Positions 18,033-27,621 of a stretch of 64,000 nucleotides of DNA are shown in pieces (position 1 is the stretch's first letter; every line of letters starts with the position of its first letter). Below the pieces are notes generated by a model. That model did not search any database. It had not been told where the DNA came from and saw only the letters and a program-made list of their open reading frames with translations. This stretch comes from Polyangiaceae bacterium (lineage in GTDB: Bacteria > Myxococcota_A > Polyangia > Polyangiales > Polyangiaceae). The translations under genes and the position numbers were made by a program. The stretch spans positions 1,736,001-1,800,000 of the forward strand of contig JADJRH010000001.1 in assembly GCA_016712345.1 (NCBI GenBank), written 5' to 3'.

Positions 18033-19282
18033 TCAGTTGCACGCGCTTGATGAATAAATTGTCACTTCGTAACTCAACTCGTTGTCATCATCGCGAAGCT
18101 CGTCTTGTGTACCCCACGCGTTGACTTGATATACAACTTCATACGTTTTTGTAAAATCGATTGTGGCAACGTCCTCCGTGTCCGGTGTGATGGTTCCCTT
18201 CCATTGGTCTTGGGATAGGTAGGGCATTGTTGCGATCTTCCATGTATAAAGTTCGACTGTTTCTGAGCCGCTCGCATCCCGCAGAAATAGGCGGTTTACG
18301 CCGCAAATGTCGTCCTCACCATCAAGGTTGCCTGTATTAAACCAGGAAACATGAAATTCAGGGTCTTTTTGGTGGCGCAGTCTTTTAGGTTGCCATTGGT
18401 GTCCACATAAAACTCAAGCGGGTTGTCTTCAAAAAACACGCGCCCGTCCCACCCTCCGGCACCGTCATCAAATCGCGTTTTTGACCCTGCTACGTAGTTG
18501 CGGTGATCCGGCATAGAGTCGGGATAACGTTCGCGAAGGTAAGCCACGTCGAGCGCGGTAAGATGAATGTGTTTCCCCTGCATGGTAGACATAAATTTCT
18601 TGTCAGCTTCTGCCCAGACATTGCTATGATTCATCCCCATTCCGTGCGCGAGTTCATGCAAAACACCATTTGATTTGGGATAGTCGACTGACGACGGATC
18701 CGAGTAGTGATCGTAACAATACACGTTGGTGCTGACGGTAAAGTACTCTGTATCCCCCGAGCCGTTCCAACTTGTCCCATTGAACTTGCAGGTGTTGATT
18801 GCCCAGCCGTCTTCGGTGTCTGTGTCACTGCAGAGAATGCTTCCGTCGTCATGGCAGGGATGATCGGCTGAAGTGTCAAGTTGGTTGTCCACATAGTCAA
18901 ACCAATCATTCGTGGGCGAGTTGGAAAACAGGCCCGCCTTGTTTTCATGCGGTAGCCACGTGCGTCCATAGTAGATCTCCACGCCCTCTATATCGGTAAG
19001 CTCGTTGGTGGCCACAATCACTTCATGCCCGGCGTCCGTATTGGCGGCAAAGTGGTCTTGGCAAATGTTCAAGATGCGATTTGGGTCCGCAACGAGTTTG
19101 GTGCCGATCGCGTCAAAATCCACGTTTCGAATGGATAGGAGGTAGGTTTTGTCCGCCTCAGATTCGCAAAGGTCCACAACCTCTTGAACGTCATCCTGGC
19201 AGCCTTTGCAGTTGGATAGTCCCAAACCAATCATCATAAGCGCAATGATCGCAACAGAACGGCGGCAGACGGACTTGAGCAT
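18033..19282 (-). CDS. Metzincin-type zinc metalloprotease lipoprotein, frameshifted
   Basis: The N-terminus has a lipoprotein signal with lipobox LSNC (Cys25). The zinc motif HELAHGMGMNH (His209, Glu210, His213, His219) is the metzincin HExxHxxGxxH consensus, followed by a possible Met-turn at MSTMQGK. The frame from 19282 ends at 18296, but the sequence continues one base out of phase as KDPEFHVSWFNTG and on to TIYSSSACN at 18033. One base missing from the five-T run at 18366-18370 explains it. The restored protein would have about 416 residues. It should act at the outer membrane or cell surface; the substrate is unknown. Its 3' end abuts the convergent alaA stop. Confidence 0.75.
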
Positions 19283-19357
19283 AATGACCCCTTTCTAACC
19301 CCACTGTGTCAGAACTCTGTTCTGAGCGCTTCGTGCACCGCGTCACGTGCGGTGCGT

Positions 19358-19450
19358 CTAGTTCCGCGTTTCAGAAGTTTGGCCCGTGTTCCACTTCTTC
19401 CTGCGGAACTAGCCGCGCGCAAGCGCGGGGGGTGTGGGGCGGAGCCCCAC
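19358..19450. repeat. Cluster of intergenic palindromes
   Basis: CTAGTTCCGC at 19358-19367 pairs with GCGGAACTAG at 19403-19412, and GTGGGGCGGAGCCCCAC (19434-19450) is a second perfect palindrome. They lie in the 310-bp spacer upstream of the metzincin gene, which otherwise shows no gene. They may be a palindromic repeat element or processed RNA structure. Confidence 0.5.
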
Positions 19451-19501
19451 GAGACAAAAGATAGTGCCGGCGTGTGCGAAGCGCGCCGCGTCAGCGGCGC
19501 C

Positions 19502-19521
19502 AAAAGTCCGGCAGGACTTTT
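19502..19521 (-). terminator. Hairpin downstream of the beta-propeller lipoprotein gene
   Basis: AAAAGTCCGGCAGGACTTTT is an 8-bp stem with a 4-base loop. The flanking A/T runs are part of the stem, so it can form on either strand. It lies 72 bp past the stop of the minus-strand lipoprotein gene and could end its transcript. Confidence 0.45.
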
Positions 19522-19592
19522 GACACGCGGCACTAGCTGCCCAAGGATAAGGGGGCTTGGAACGAGATCCTATTTCGCCCTTATTTCAGCGC

Positions 19593-20684
19593 TCAGCGGG
19601 CGGTTTTTTGCGGAGCGGGGCCTATCTGTACAGGTTTGTGGCGCATTAAAAAGCCTGAGTACACCCGCACAATATCACCGCCGTCAAGAATCTGACCAAA
19701 CGTGCCGAGATGCTCTATTCGCGGGCCCCCCGGCGATTGAAAGATCAATGCACTGCCCACTTGGTTATAACAAACGAGGCGCGAACCGCTGTAGAGATAG
19801 CTGCTGAACCCCGGGCAGCCGTCGAATCCGTAGGGTGCCGGATCAATCGTTTTGCCCGTTGTACCATCCCAATTGAGAAGGGTTCCGGCAAAAGAACGCT
19901 CCTTTTTTTTGCTTGAGCGCATGAGCCACATTTCACCGTTCATTACTTCTACCCAGATCGTCGGCTCGGGAGGATCTTCAGCCACCAGGCGAGCGTTGCC
20001 TTTCCAATCAGACATGATCACCTGCTGAGGTTTGGCATAATCGGCTTGTACAAATGCGAAGCCACCCGAGGTAGCTCGGAGCCGATTTCCCCTGTAAGAA
20101 TAGGCTCCCAAAAAGCTGCCGTCCGCGGAGTTGAGTACAATCAACTCCATTGGTTCATACCCATTGGAGGCGTTGCCCGTTCGGTGCCCGAAAAGAACTT
20201 TCCCATCGTCGGAAAAGCTGCAATGGAGCACATCCGTTGCGCCTTGAATGGTGGTTCCCCATTTCATTTGCCCTGTGTCGGCGTCATACACAGAAATCGC
20301 CGGCCCACTGCTGCAACCAATGAACCCTTTGTACACCCCAAAAATGGCGCAGTTGACGCCCGTTTTCCAAACCATGCTGTCGGCACCCCTTTCAGGTGGT
20401 AACATCATGGTGGAGAAGGGGACGAGGCGTTTTTTATCAAACGGAAGGGCGAGCGACGTGGGTACACTCGGCGACGCTGCTACTTGCCCCGCAGGGGATG
20501 CGGTGGAGACAGGTTGTGACGTTGGGCCTGGAGTGACTGCCATATCGGTGTCGGTGGCGATGCGCGCAGGCCTTCCCGACGAGGTGACATTGCCCTGCTC
20601 GGGTAGAGGACCGGGCAACGCCGGGGGTGGGGTTGCACAGCCAAGGATTGTTACTGGAACAAGAAACCACCCGAAAGCGCGCAT
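19593..20684 (-). CDS. Lipoprotein with beta-propeller-like repeats
   Basis: A 363-residue exported protein. The signal peptide ends in the lipobox ILGC (Cys16), then comes a Pro/Ser/Thr-rich linker of about 70 residues. The rest has repeated short strands of the PQQ/quinoprotein type, for example AISVYDADTGQMKWGT and ELIVLNSADGSFLGAY. Such propellers usually bind other proteins or carbohydrates. No catalytic motif is seen. It stands alone between palindromes and an MFS gene. Function unknown. Confidence 0.7.
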   Translation of the reverse strand: MRAFGWFLVPVTILGCATPPPALPGPLPEQGNVTSSGRPARIATDTDMAVTPGPTSQPVSTASPAGQVAASPSVPTSLALPFDKKRLVPFSTMMLPPERGADSMVWKTGVNCAIFGVYKGFIGCSSGPAISVYDADTGQMKWGTTIQGATDVLHCSFSDDGKVLFGHRTGNASNGYEPMELIVLNSADGSFLGAYSYRGNRLRATSGGFAFVQADYAKPQQVIMSDWKGNARLVAEDPPEPTIWVEVMNGEMWLMRSSKKKERSFAGTLLNWDGTTGKTIDPAPYGFDGCPGFSSYLYSGSRLVCYNQVGSALIFQSPGGPRIEHLGTFGQILDGGDIVRVYSGFLMRHKPVQIGPAPQKTAR

Positions 20685-20723
20685 GGTGCGAGAACACGCA
20701 ATTTGCGGCCAACTGTCAAGCGC

Positions 20724-21986
20724 TCAACTCGCTGGGGTTGTGCGGGCCGTTTTCCAGTCGAGCATGGCAAATAGGGAGGTGCCTACCACCATGATGATCG
20801 CGGCGGTCACGAACATGGTTCGAAAGCTTTTGGTAGAATCAATCACGGTTCCGAAAAGCGGATTTCCAACAAACGAACCTGCGTCAAAAAGTGCTGTGAA
20901 AATGGCGAGCGCGGCGCCTCGTTCGGCAGGTCGCGCCCGCGAAACAACAAGCCCGAGCAAAATGGGAAATGTGTACCCATGGCCCAAACCCGACAGCGTT
21001 CCAGCAACGGCAACATGAATGGGTAGAGTTGCCCGCGACAGTAGAAACAGTCCACCTCCCACGGCAATCATGGCAGGTAACAAGACACGTTTTGGACCAA
21101 CCCGCTCTGGAACTTTACCCGCCAGAATACGAAGAGTAATCGCCGCAATTGAATAACACGAAAAGAACATTCCCGCGGTGCCCACATGTTCGGCCATTAC
21201 AAACGGTGCAAAAAACGTAAAAGGCGCGGCCAGACAGGTGGCGAATACCACTCCGGCAAACCAGAGGGGCAATAGATTTTTTTGTAGAAACGCCTGGCCC
21301 ATTCCACGGGCGGGCTCTTCAGCCTCTTTGCGAACAGGCTCTTTTAATGGAAGGGATAATAAAAACGCGACCGACGCCAACACCACAGAAGCTATAAAAA
21401 GCGATTGATATGCGCCAACGCTTATGCCCCCCGCGCGCGCCAATAAAAAATCACCCAATAAGCTCCCCAAAGAAATGGGCAACATGCCTGAAACGCCGAA
21501 CAGCGCAATCCCCTCAAAACGCCTTGATGCCGGCACAATATCGCTCGCAAAAGCGAACAGCGACGTAAACAACATCGCCTCCGAAATGCCGTGCATGATG
21601 CGTACACCTGTTACCCACGCACCGGGCCCGCTCACCGAAAGGTAAAGAGCGCACCCAATCACGTGCAAAAAGCCTCCGAGTCGAATCACGACAACGCGGC
21701 CGCGTTGATCGATCAATCGGCCCATCGGCGGTCGAGCAATGATCGCAGCCGCTCCCGTCGCGCCGAAAATGATGCCGATCTCACGTTCATCCGCTCCGGC
21801 GGTTTTGAGAAAACCCGACAAATGCAGATAAAGGTTAAACGCGAGCGCGTGAAAAAAATGGGAGAGCGACGCAAGAACAAATGCCTTTGACAGCAGGCGT
21901 TCTTTTGTTTGACTGCTGGTTGCTTCTTGAGATGTGGACAATGAACGTTCCGCTTCCGACAAGACGATCAACGATTGTTCTCGCAA
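20724..21986 (-). CDS. MFS transporter
   Basis: About 12 hydrophobic segments in 420 residues. The loop between helices 2 and 3 reads GRLIDQRGRVVVIR, the classic MFS G-x-x-x-D-x-x-G-R motif, and FALFDAGSFVGNP-like residues occur in the second half (TALFDAGSFVGN). It probably exports a small molecule; the substrate is unknown. The TTG start at 21986 overlaps the divergent tsaE start region by about 45 bp, so the true start may be one of the inner TTG codons. The Ser/Glu-rich leader before the first helix is not conserved in the family. Confidence 0.85.
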   Translation of the reverse strand: MREQSLIVLSEAERSLSTSQEATSSQTKERLLSKAFVLASLSHFFHALAFNLYLHLSGFLKTAGADEREIGIIFGATGAAAIIARPPMGRLIDQRGRVVVIRLGGFLHVIGCALYLSVSGPGAWVTGVRIMHGISEAMLFTSLFAFASDIVPASRRFEGIALFGVSGMLPISLGSLLGDFLLARAGGISVGAYQSLFIASVVLASVAFLLSLPLKEPVRKEAEEPARGMGQAFLQKNLLPLWFAGVVFATCLAAPFTFFAPFVMAEHVGTAGMFFSCYSIAAITLRILAGKVPERVGPKRVLLPAMIAVGGGLFLLSRATLPIHVAVAGTLSGLGHGYTFPILLGLVVSRARPAERGAALAIFTALFDAGSFVGNPLFGTVIDSTKSFRTMFVTAAIIMVVGTSLFAMLDWKTARTTPAS

Positions 21987-22429
21987 ACCGGATCGCGCCG
22001 GTTGTGTTAGCGGGCGATCTGTTGATTCTCAAGGGTGATTTGGGAGCGGGCAAAACGTTCTTCACGCGCGCCCTGTGTCGAGCGCTGGGTGTACCCAGGC
22101 AAACGCGTGTCACAAGTCCTACGTTTACCCTGGTTCATGAATACGTTGCGCGCCTTCCAATCTTTCATGCCGACGCGTACCGCATCGCCGATGAAACGGA
22201 GTTCTATGGGCTCGGCCTGCGTGAAGCGCGCTCGCAGGGAGCGCTCCTCATTGTTGAATGGGGAGGTCCGTTCATCCAGGCGCTCGGTGGTGATGCGCTT
22301 GTTTTGAGTTTCACAATCGAGCCAAAACGAAGCGTTTCTATCACGGCAACTGGGCCGCGAAGTCGAGCGCTCCACGCGGCGATTCAACACGCCTTCACGT
22401 CCAGCATCGAATGCGACCGGCCGTCATGA
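21941..22429 (+). CDS. tsaE: tRNA N6-threonylcarbamoyladenosine synthesis ATPase TsaE
   Basis: A 162-residue P-loop protein. Walker A is GDLGAGKT (32-39), followed by the family signature SPTFTLVHEY and the LGLREA and VEWG segments. TsaE drives the TsaB-TsaD complex that makes t6A37 in ANN-decoding tRNAs. The ATG at 21941 gives the normal length; a longer form from 21881 would run deep into the divergent MFS gene. It stands next to the mlaE-like gene with only 15 bp between, so the three plus-strand genes probably share a transcript. Confidence 0.9.
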   Translation: MNVPLPTRRSTIVLANRIAPVVLAGDLLILKGDLGAGKTFFTRALCRALGVPRQTRVTSPTFTLVHEYVARLPIFHADAYRIADETEFYGLGLREARSQGALLIVEWGGPFIQALGGDALVLSFTIEPKRSVSITATGPRSRALHAAIQHAFTSSIECDRPS

Positions 22430-22444
22430 TATGAGGGGCACCAC

Positions 22445-23245
22445 GTGGCCGAGGAAGAAGCCAAAAAGCCGATTTGGTCGGTAGTCACCGACCCGGTTCT
22501 TTCGTTTTTCGAAAGCATCGGCACCACTCTTTCGCTCACGGGTCAAACCGTTCTTTGGCTTATTCGGCCGCCGTTTCGCTTGTCGCAGATGCTCGCCGCA
22601 ATGGATTTTTTGGGCGTGCAGAGCGTGTTCATCGTGGGTCTCACGGGTCTCTTCAGCGGAATGGTTGTGGCGCTTCAAACCACGTACGCGCTTCGAAACT
22701 TCAGCGCTGAAGGTCGCGTGGGCGGCATTGTCGCGGTGTCGCTCGCGCGCGAAGTGGCGCCTGTTTTTTCGGGGATCATGCTCACGGCACGCGCTGGAAG
22801 TGCCATGGCCGCCGAGCTTGGAAACATGCGCGTCACCGAGCAGATCGACGCGATCGCAACCATGGGTGTGAGCCCCGTTCAATACCTTTTGTCGCCGCGT
22901 CTTCTCGCCTCGACATTGATGGTGCCGCTGCTCTACGTGCTCTACCTCTCGGTTGGAATGTTCGGTGCGTACCTTGTTGCGGTTGCTTGGTTGGGCGGCG
23001 ATCCGGGCGTTTTTATGCAGAGCGTGCGCGATTTTGCGCAGCCCAAAGATTTGAGAATGGGGCTTATTAAAGCGGCCACGTTCGGGTTTATTGTGTCGGC
23101 GATATCGTGCAAACACGGCTTTTTTGCGAGCGGCGGCGCACGCGGCGTGGGGCTCGCCACCACGCGCGCAGTGGTTGAAAGCTGCGTCACGCTGCTCATT
23201 GCCAATTACATTCTCACGCAGCTCCTGCTTGATAATGATCTATGA
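22445..23245 (+). CDS. MlaE/YrbE-type ABC transporter permease
   Basis: A 266-residue membrane protein of the MlaE family. The signature MVVALQTTYALRNF, the EVAPVFSGIMLTARAGSAMAAELG stretch and the TEQIDAIATMGVSP segment are the conserved core. These permeases work with an MlaF ATPase and an MCE protein to move phospholipids between the membranes. Neither partner gene is next to it here. A GAGGGG ribosome site precedes the GTG start. It overlaps the methyltransferase by 4 bp (ATGA). Confidence 0.9.
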   Translation: MAEEEAKKPIWSVVTDPVLSFFESIGTTLSLTGQTVLWLIRPPFRLSQMLAAMDFLGVQSVFIVGLTGLFSGMVVALQTTYALRNFSAEGRVGGIVAVSLAREVAPVFSGIMLTARAGSAMAAELGNMRVTEQIDAIATMGVSPVQYLLSPRLLASTLMVPLLYVLYLSVGMFGAYLVAVAWLGGDPGVFMQSVRDFAQPKDLRMGLIKAATFGFIVSAISCKHGFFASGGARGVGLATTRAVVESCVTLLIANYILTQLLLDNDL

Positions 23246-23937
23246 GCGACGTTGAAGCGTTAAACGATCGGTTGGCCACCGAACACCCCATTAACGACTA
23301 TTATTCACGTTCGGCATGGCCTATTCGTTTTATTGAACGAGAGCGGCTTTCAATTATTCGCCGCATGATGGGCGCTGCCGCCGGTTTGGATATTGCTGAA
23401 GTTGGGTCGGGCGGCGGGCATGTGTTGCGCATGTTTCCCGATGCACAATTAACAGCCATTGATGTGTCCAACGTTTTTTTGGAGACGGCGCGCCAAAATC
23501 TGCGCGGGTATAATGCGCGTTTTATTAAAGGTGAACTCACCAAACTTGACCTACCCGCCGCTTCGTTTGACGGGGTGATCTGTACAGAAGTGTTGGAACA
23601 TACCCAAGATCCAAGCGCGATTTTGGCCGAAATTCGCCGCATTTTAAAGCCTTCAGGCACGGCGGTGATCACCGTTCCAAACGACCCATTGATCCTTACC
23701 CTCAAACAAATTGTTCGGCATTCGCCGGTGGGGTGGGCATTAAAAAACAAAGTCTCGTGGGGCGGGGATGAATACCATATCCATGTTTGGAAACCGGCTG
23801 AATTTGAGGCTCTTTTATCGCCCTACTTTGAGGTGATTGAAAGGGCGTCCGCCCCCCATAACAGGCTGCCCATTCGAGCCTGCTTTCGGTGTGTACCCAC
23901 GACTATGGACACGGGAAAACCGAATCGAGCGCGTTGA
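23242..23937 (+). CDS. Class I SAM-dependent methyltransferase
   Basis: A 231-residue protein with a Rossmann methyltransferase fold. Motif I is IAEVGSGGGHVLRM, the acidic end of strand 2 is TAIDVS, and later motifs are DGVICTEVLEH and RRILKPSGTAVITVPN. It belongs to the type 11 group acting on small molecules, lipids or quinones. Translation is coupled to the MlaE-like gene by the ATGA overlap. Its last 35 bp overlap the 3' end of the convergent lipoprotein gene. The substrate is unknown. Confidence 0.85.
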   Translation: MSDVEALNDRLATEHPINDYYSRSAWPIRFIERERLSIIRRMMGAAAGLDIAEVGSGGGHVLRMFPDAQLTAIDVSNVFLETARQNLRGYNARFIKGELTKLDLPAASFDGVICTEVLEHTQDPSAILAEIRRILKPSGTAVITVPNDPLILTLKQIVRHSPVGWALKNKVSWGGDEYHIHVWKPAEFEALLSPYFEVIERASAPHNRLPIRACFRCVPTTMDTGKPNRAR

Positions 23938-25099
23938 CAAAGGCGGTTACGTTTATCCCGGCTTTGCCTTTTGCAATTTCATCGCGCATAATCTGAGCCT
24001 TGGCCGCGCTGCGTGCGGTGGCCTCGCGGTCAAGAACCTTACCCAAGATGCGCACCGTTTCCCAAGCCGGGTCACACGGTAAGGCGAGCGCCCTTTGCCG
24101 CACAATCGCGGCCATTCCACGCAGCAAGCCCCGGTCAAGTTGAGCGCGTGCCTTGTCGCGAAGCGCCGTGTCCATGGCGGCTCCGGCGGGGTTGTCGAGA
24201 TCGCGCCAACACCTGACAGCCAAAATGCCATTCCACACAAAATCGTTTGCCTGTTCGCTGCGCGTGCGAACATACCTCGACAAACCAAGCCCCATATCCG
24301 GCAATTCACCCCCGGTATAATAGGCAAAGTGCGAGTCACAATCGACTTGGGTAGATGTGCATGTGGTTGCCTCTTTATAAACCGACATGTACAAAAACCA
24401 CAAAAGGCCCGCTTCTACCCGGGCGGCGTTTAAGACGGGGTCTTTTCCGTCGGTGCCGTCTTGGAATGCGGCATTGAGCAGGGGTTGAATTTGCGCCGGT
24501 CCCACGCAGCGGTCCACATTCATGGCAAGCTCAGCCGGCGTCATGTCTTGACACTTGATCGCTGCCGCTGGGTAGTGTTCATCTTCGCGCCGCGACACCC
24601 GCGACTCCAACCCCTGGTCTACTGAATATTCTACCCTTGCGTTTATAAAATCGTCGGGTGAGGGGCTTTTCCCTTCTCCCCACCCGAGCAACGTGCTGAT
24701 TTTCTCAAACGCGGCAATTCGAGCGATGGTGCTGATGTTGACATCAAATGGATGGTAGGTGCCATCATCCGAAATGCAGGCCGCCCATGTATCGTCGGCC
24801 CCCGGAGTATAATCCGACGCTTCTTGCTGACATTGATCGTTGTTGTTTTGGGCCACATTCGCGTCAGGCGAGGAGCACATCGCGGCTCCGCCCGTTCCTC
24901 CTGTAGAACCGCCCGTCCCGCCGGCTCCACCGGTAATCAAACCGCCCGTCCCGCCGATTCCACCGCCGGCGCCCCCGGTGCCCGTGGTTGTTGTGGAGGT
25001 TGTTTCCAACGGGTCGTCGTCTTCACACCCAAGCAGGCCAAAAGCTGCGGAAAAGGTGCAGAGGATAAGCGGTACCTGCAAACGGGTAGTTCGGCGCAT
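23903..25099 (-). CDS. Lipoprotein with Thr/Gly-rich linker
   Basis: From ATG 25099 the protein begins with a signal peptide ending in LLGC, followed by an acidic EDDDP patch and a Thr then Gly-rich linker of about 50 residues, a style common in myxobacterial lipoproteins. The remaining 300 residues are mostly helical with several Cys residues (for example MTPAELAMNVDRCVGPA). No catalytic motif was recognised. An AAAGGA ribosome site sits 6 bases before this ATG. Open frame upstream to 25228 is non-native and crosses a dispersed repeat. The role is unknown. Confidence 0.75.
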   Translation of the reverse strand: MRRTTRLQVPLILCTFSAAFGLLGCEDDDPLETTSTTTTGTGGAGGGIGGTGGLITGGAGGTGGSTGGTGGAAMCSSPDANVAQNNNDQCQQEASDYTPGADDTWAACISDDGTYHPFDVNISTIARIAAFEKISTLLGWGEGKSPSPDDFINARVEYSVDQGLESRVSRREDEHYPAAAIKCQDMTPAELAMNVDRCVGPAQIQPLLNAAFQDGTDGKDPVLNAARVEAGLLWFLYMSVYKEATTCTSTQVDCDSHFAYYTGGELPDMGLGLSRYVRTRSEQANDFVWNGILAVRCWRDLDNPAGAAMDTALRDKARAQLDRGLLRGMAAIVRQRALALPCDPAWETVRILGKVLDREATARSAAKAQIMRDEIAKGKAGINVTAFVNALDSVFPCP

Positions 25100-25196
25100 G
25101 GCTTTTCCTTTCAAGAAAAGGGAAGTTTCTATAATTCGCCACGCAAAGACAAGCATAAAATGCGGGTCAATTGTCCACATTCGCTTCTGCAGAGCC

Positions 25197-25244
25197 GGAT
25201 CCAAGTTTTGTCGAGACGCCTGGGACATTGTCGCCCGGTGCCAG
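25197..25244 (+). repeat. Dispersed repeat, partial copy A
   Basis: GGATCCA, TTTTGTCGAGACG, TGGGACA and GTCGCC blocks align with the copy at 32645. It fills the space between the TonB-dependent receptor stop and the lipoprotein leader. Only the first 48 bp of the longer element is present. Confidence 0.6.
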
Positions 25245-25248
25245 GCGA

Positions 25249-27585
25249 TTATAAACCACCGTCCAACGTGGCCGCAAACCCACGTTCAGGCCCATTAATA
25301 CTCGAACCGTGGTAGCGGTAAGGTGTATCACCCAGATTTTCAACAACCACCGACAGCGCAACATACCGCGAAAACCTGTAGCCCGCTCGGGCGTCAAACA
25401 CCGCAAATCCAGGCGTTCCTCCGGGCGGAATGCGCGCGTCGGACCTGTCGGTAAGTGCCAATCGATCCTGAGCGGTGGCCCACCGGAGAGCCGCCCCGAG
25501 ATACATGCCCATTGGATGTTCCCACCGAATTTCGGCTGTTCCATTGAGCGGTGGAATGCGAGATAATGGTAAGGTTGACTCGTAGGGTGCAGCAGGGTCG
25601 GCGGGTTTGGGAGCTGGATTGGGACTCTCACCAAACGCGTATGCCAGGGTGGCTTTCAGGTCAAAACCGTGGGGTAGAAAAAACCGCGCCGACGCTTCAA
25701 ATCCAACAATGGTAGCCGGGTCTTCTAGGTTGACCAATTGATACCTTGCCCATGAACCGTTGCACTGAGGGGTTTCAGGTGGACACGCAGAAATAGGCTG
25801 TGGAATGCGAAGAATACTATCGTATACAACCGACGCGTACCCCCACACGTCGGCTTCACCGTAGGGTAGATCCAAACGCAAACCGCCTTCAATTGTGTCG
25901 GCTGTTTCCGGCCTGAGATTTGGATTTTCAAGTTGGAATCCGGGCCCAGCCTGTTGTCGACTCGTCAGGTCATCCAAGTTGGGTGTGCGGTAAGATCGGT
26001 CGTAGTTGAAAAATGCGCGCACCGGGCCGTACACCATACTTTCCACCCCGATGTGACCTACCACCAACGGCCACGACGCATTGACCGGTAAGGTTCCACT
26101 TGCAGGGTCGCCTGGAGCTGCGGCAAGAGCAAATCCTGTGCGGGCGCCGGCTCGAACAAATATGCCGCGCGGAAGTGCAAATTCCGCATCGGCAAAAAGG
26201 CCTCCCTGCGTAAACGACGACCCCGCGAGGTATTGGCCTCGGCTTGAAGGAACGACAATCTGATTATCGGTAAAAATCGTCCACGCTTTTGATTCAATGC
26301 GGTCGTCATAAAGGTCGCCGCCATAACGAAAACGCGCGCCGAGCCACGATAACGGATTCCACAACTCCGTTAAAACGCGCGCCGAAACGCCAAACGTGTT
26401 TACAGCGTCGCGACCGCCGTTTTCAATAAATGATTGTGGCCGGTCGCGCGTTCGGCGCTCATGTTGGCGTTGAAATGACACCGTGGCTTCAATAGATTGA
26501 GCCGCCGCGGGCCCCCGTCCTCGATAAGAAAGATAGGTCAAAGTTCGAAACTGCTCATCAATGGTCAAACACTCAACGCGATTGGCAAACGGGGGTGGGC
26601 ATTGATCGGTGCGCGGTGAGTCGTATTGCCGATAAAGGTAAAGCGCGCCGATCAGCTTATGATCCGGCGAGGGTGAATAAACAAGCCGCGCATCACCGGT
26701 AATCTCGCGATATCCTGTTCCAACCTGCGTTCGACCGTCGGGCTCAAATCGAGGCACCATTGCAATGGCCGGATTGGTAGGTGAACAATTGGTTGTATTG
26801 GGACCACAAACAGGCCCCGACGCCCGCAATTCTTCGGCTTTGCGCGACCCGAATCCACCGATAAAACGCAATTGATTGGAGTATTGCGCATCTAATTGCA
26901 TGCGAAAACCCAGCTCGGTATCGGCGGACGCTCCGCGAATAAAAACGCGCGGCCGCATTGCAAAACCTTTTTCATTGGGGTCAAGCGTCGGCTCTATCGG
27001 CCTAGCTTGAATAACGCCGGCCAATGCGTCTGATCCGTATTGGGTAGAAGCCCCGCCGCGAATGACGTCGATTGAATGAATGGAGCGAGCGTCCACGGTA
27101 AAGAAGTATTGATTGGGGCCCTGGCGAAACGTGCTGTTATTGAGGCGCACGCCGTCGACCATTAAAAGAACCTGTTGCCCCGTGCGCCCGCGAACAAACG
27201 GCGATCCCTGACCATGGGCTGTTTGCTGAACGTACACCCCGGGCTCATACCGCAAAGCATCGGGGGCCGATCGAGGCAGCGTTTCCGCCAATTCTCGCCG
27301 GTCCACCCGTGAACCCGAACGCCCGGCGGCGCTCGTGCGATCACTTTTTCCCGGCACAAGAACATCAATGGCGCCCGACGCGGGATCGTTTGATCCATTG
27401 TGTACACCCGAGGCCGAATCGCTCTTGTCAGGCGGTGCGTCGCCTGTCGGCGGGGGCGCTTTCCCGGTCGAAGATGTTTCGCTGCTTTGGACAGGATCTT
27501 CGCCGCGAGCCCATTGTGTACCACTCATCGCGAGCGCAAAAACGCATGCGAACGCGAACGAGCGGTGGGGGAGCGGGCGGCACAT
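25249..27585 (-). CDS. TonB-dependent outer-membrane receptor
   Basis: A signal peptide (FAFACVFALAMSGTQWARG) is followed by a Pro/Ser-rich spacer, then a plug domain with ELAETLPRSAPDALRYEPGV and VDGVRLNNSTFRQGPNQ, and a long beta-barrel with alternating aromatic strands such as SYRTPNLDDL. The size is usual for the family. It should import a siderophore, vitamin or other large nutrient powered by TonB. No TonB/ExbB genes lie nearby. ATG 27585 is preferred to GTG 27591. The ligand cannot be told. Confidence 0.9.
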   Translation of the reverse strand: MCRPLPHRSFAFACVFALAMSGTQWARGEDPVQSSETSSTGKAPPPTGDAPPDKSDSASGVHNGSNDPASGAIDVLVPGKSDRTSAAGRSGSRVDRRELAETLPRSAPDALRYEPGVYVQQTAHGQGSPFVRGRTGQQVLLMVDGVRLNNSTFRQGPNQYFFTVDARSIHSIDVIRGGASTQYGSDALAGVIQARPIEPTLDPNEKGFAMRPRVFIRGASADTELGFRMQLDAQYSNQLRFIGGFGSRKAEELRASGPVCGPNTTNCSPTNPAIAMVPRFEPDGRTQVGTGYREITGDARLVYSPSPDHKLIGALYLYRQYDSPRTDQCPPPFANRVECLTIDEQFRTLTYLSYRGRGPAAAQSIEATVSFQRQHERRTRDRPQSFIENGGRDAVNTFGVSARVLTELWNPLSWLGARFRYGGDLYDDRIESKAWTIFTDNQIVVPSSRGQYLAGSSFTQGGLFADAEFALPRGIFVRAGARTGFALAAAPGDPASGTLPVNASWPLVVGHIGVESMVYGPVRAFFNYDRSYRTPNLDDLTSRQQAGPGFQLENPNLRPETADTIEGGLRLDLPYGEADVWGYASVVYDSILRIPQPISACPPETPQCNGSWARYQLVNLEDPATIVGFEASARFFLPHGFDLKATLAYAFGESPNPAPKPADPAAPYESTLPLSRIPPLNGTAEIRWEHPMGMYLGAALRWATAQDRLALTDRSDARIPPGGTPGFAVFDARAGYRFSRYVALSVVVENLGDTPYRYHGSSINGPERGFAATLDGGL

Positions 27586-27621
27586 GTTCACATTGGATTT
27601 GCGCCGCTCGTGGCAGAAACG

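Noticed and set aside
25100..25228. Upstream extension of the Thr/Gly lipoprotein
   Set aside because: The extra residues read through a dispersed repeat; the signal peptide and ribosome site fix the start at 25099.
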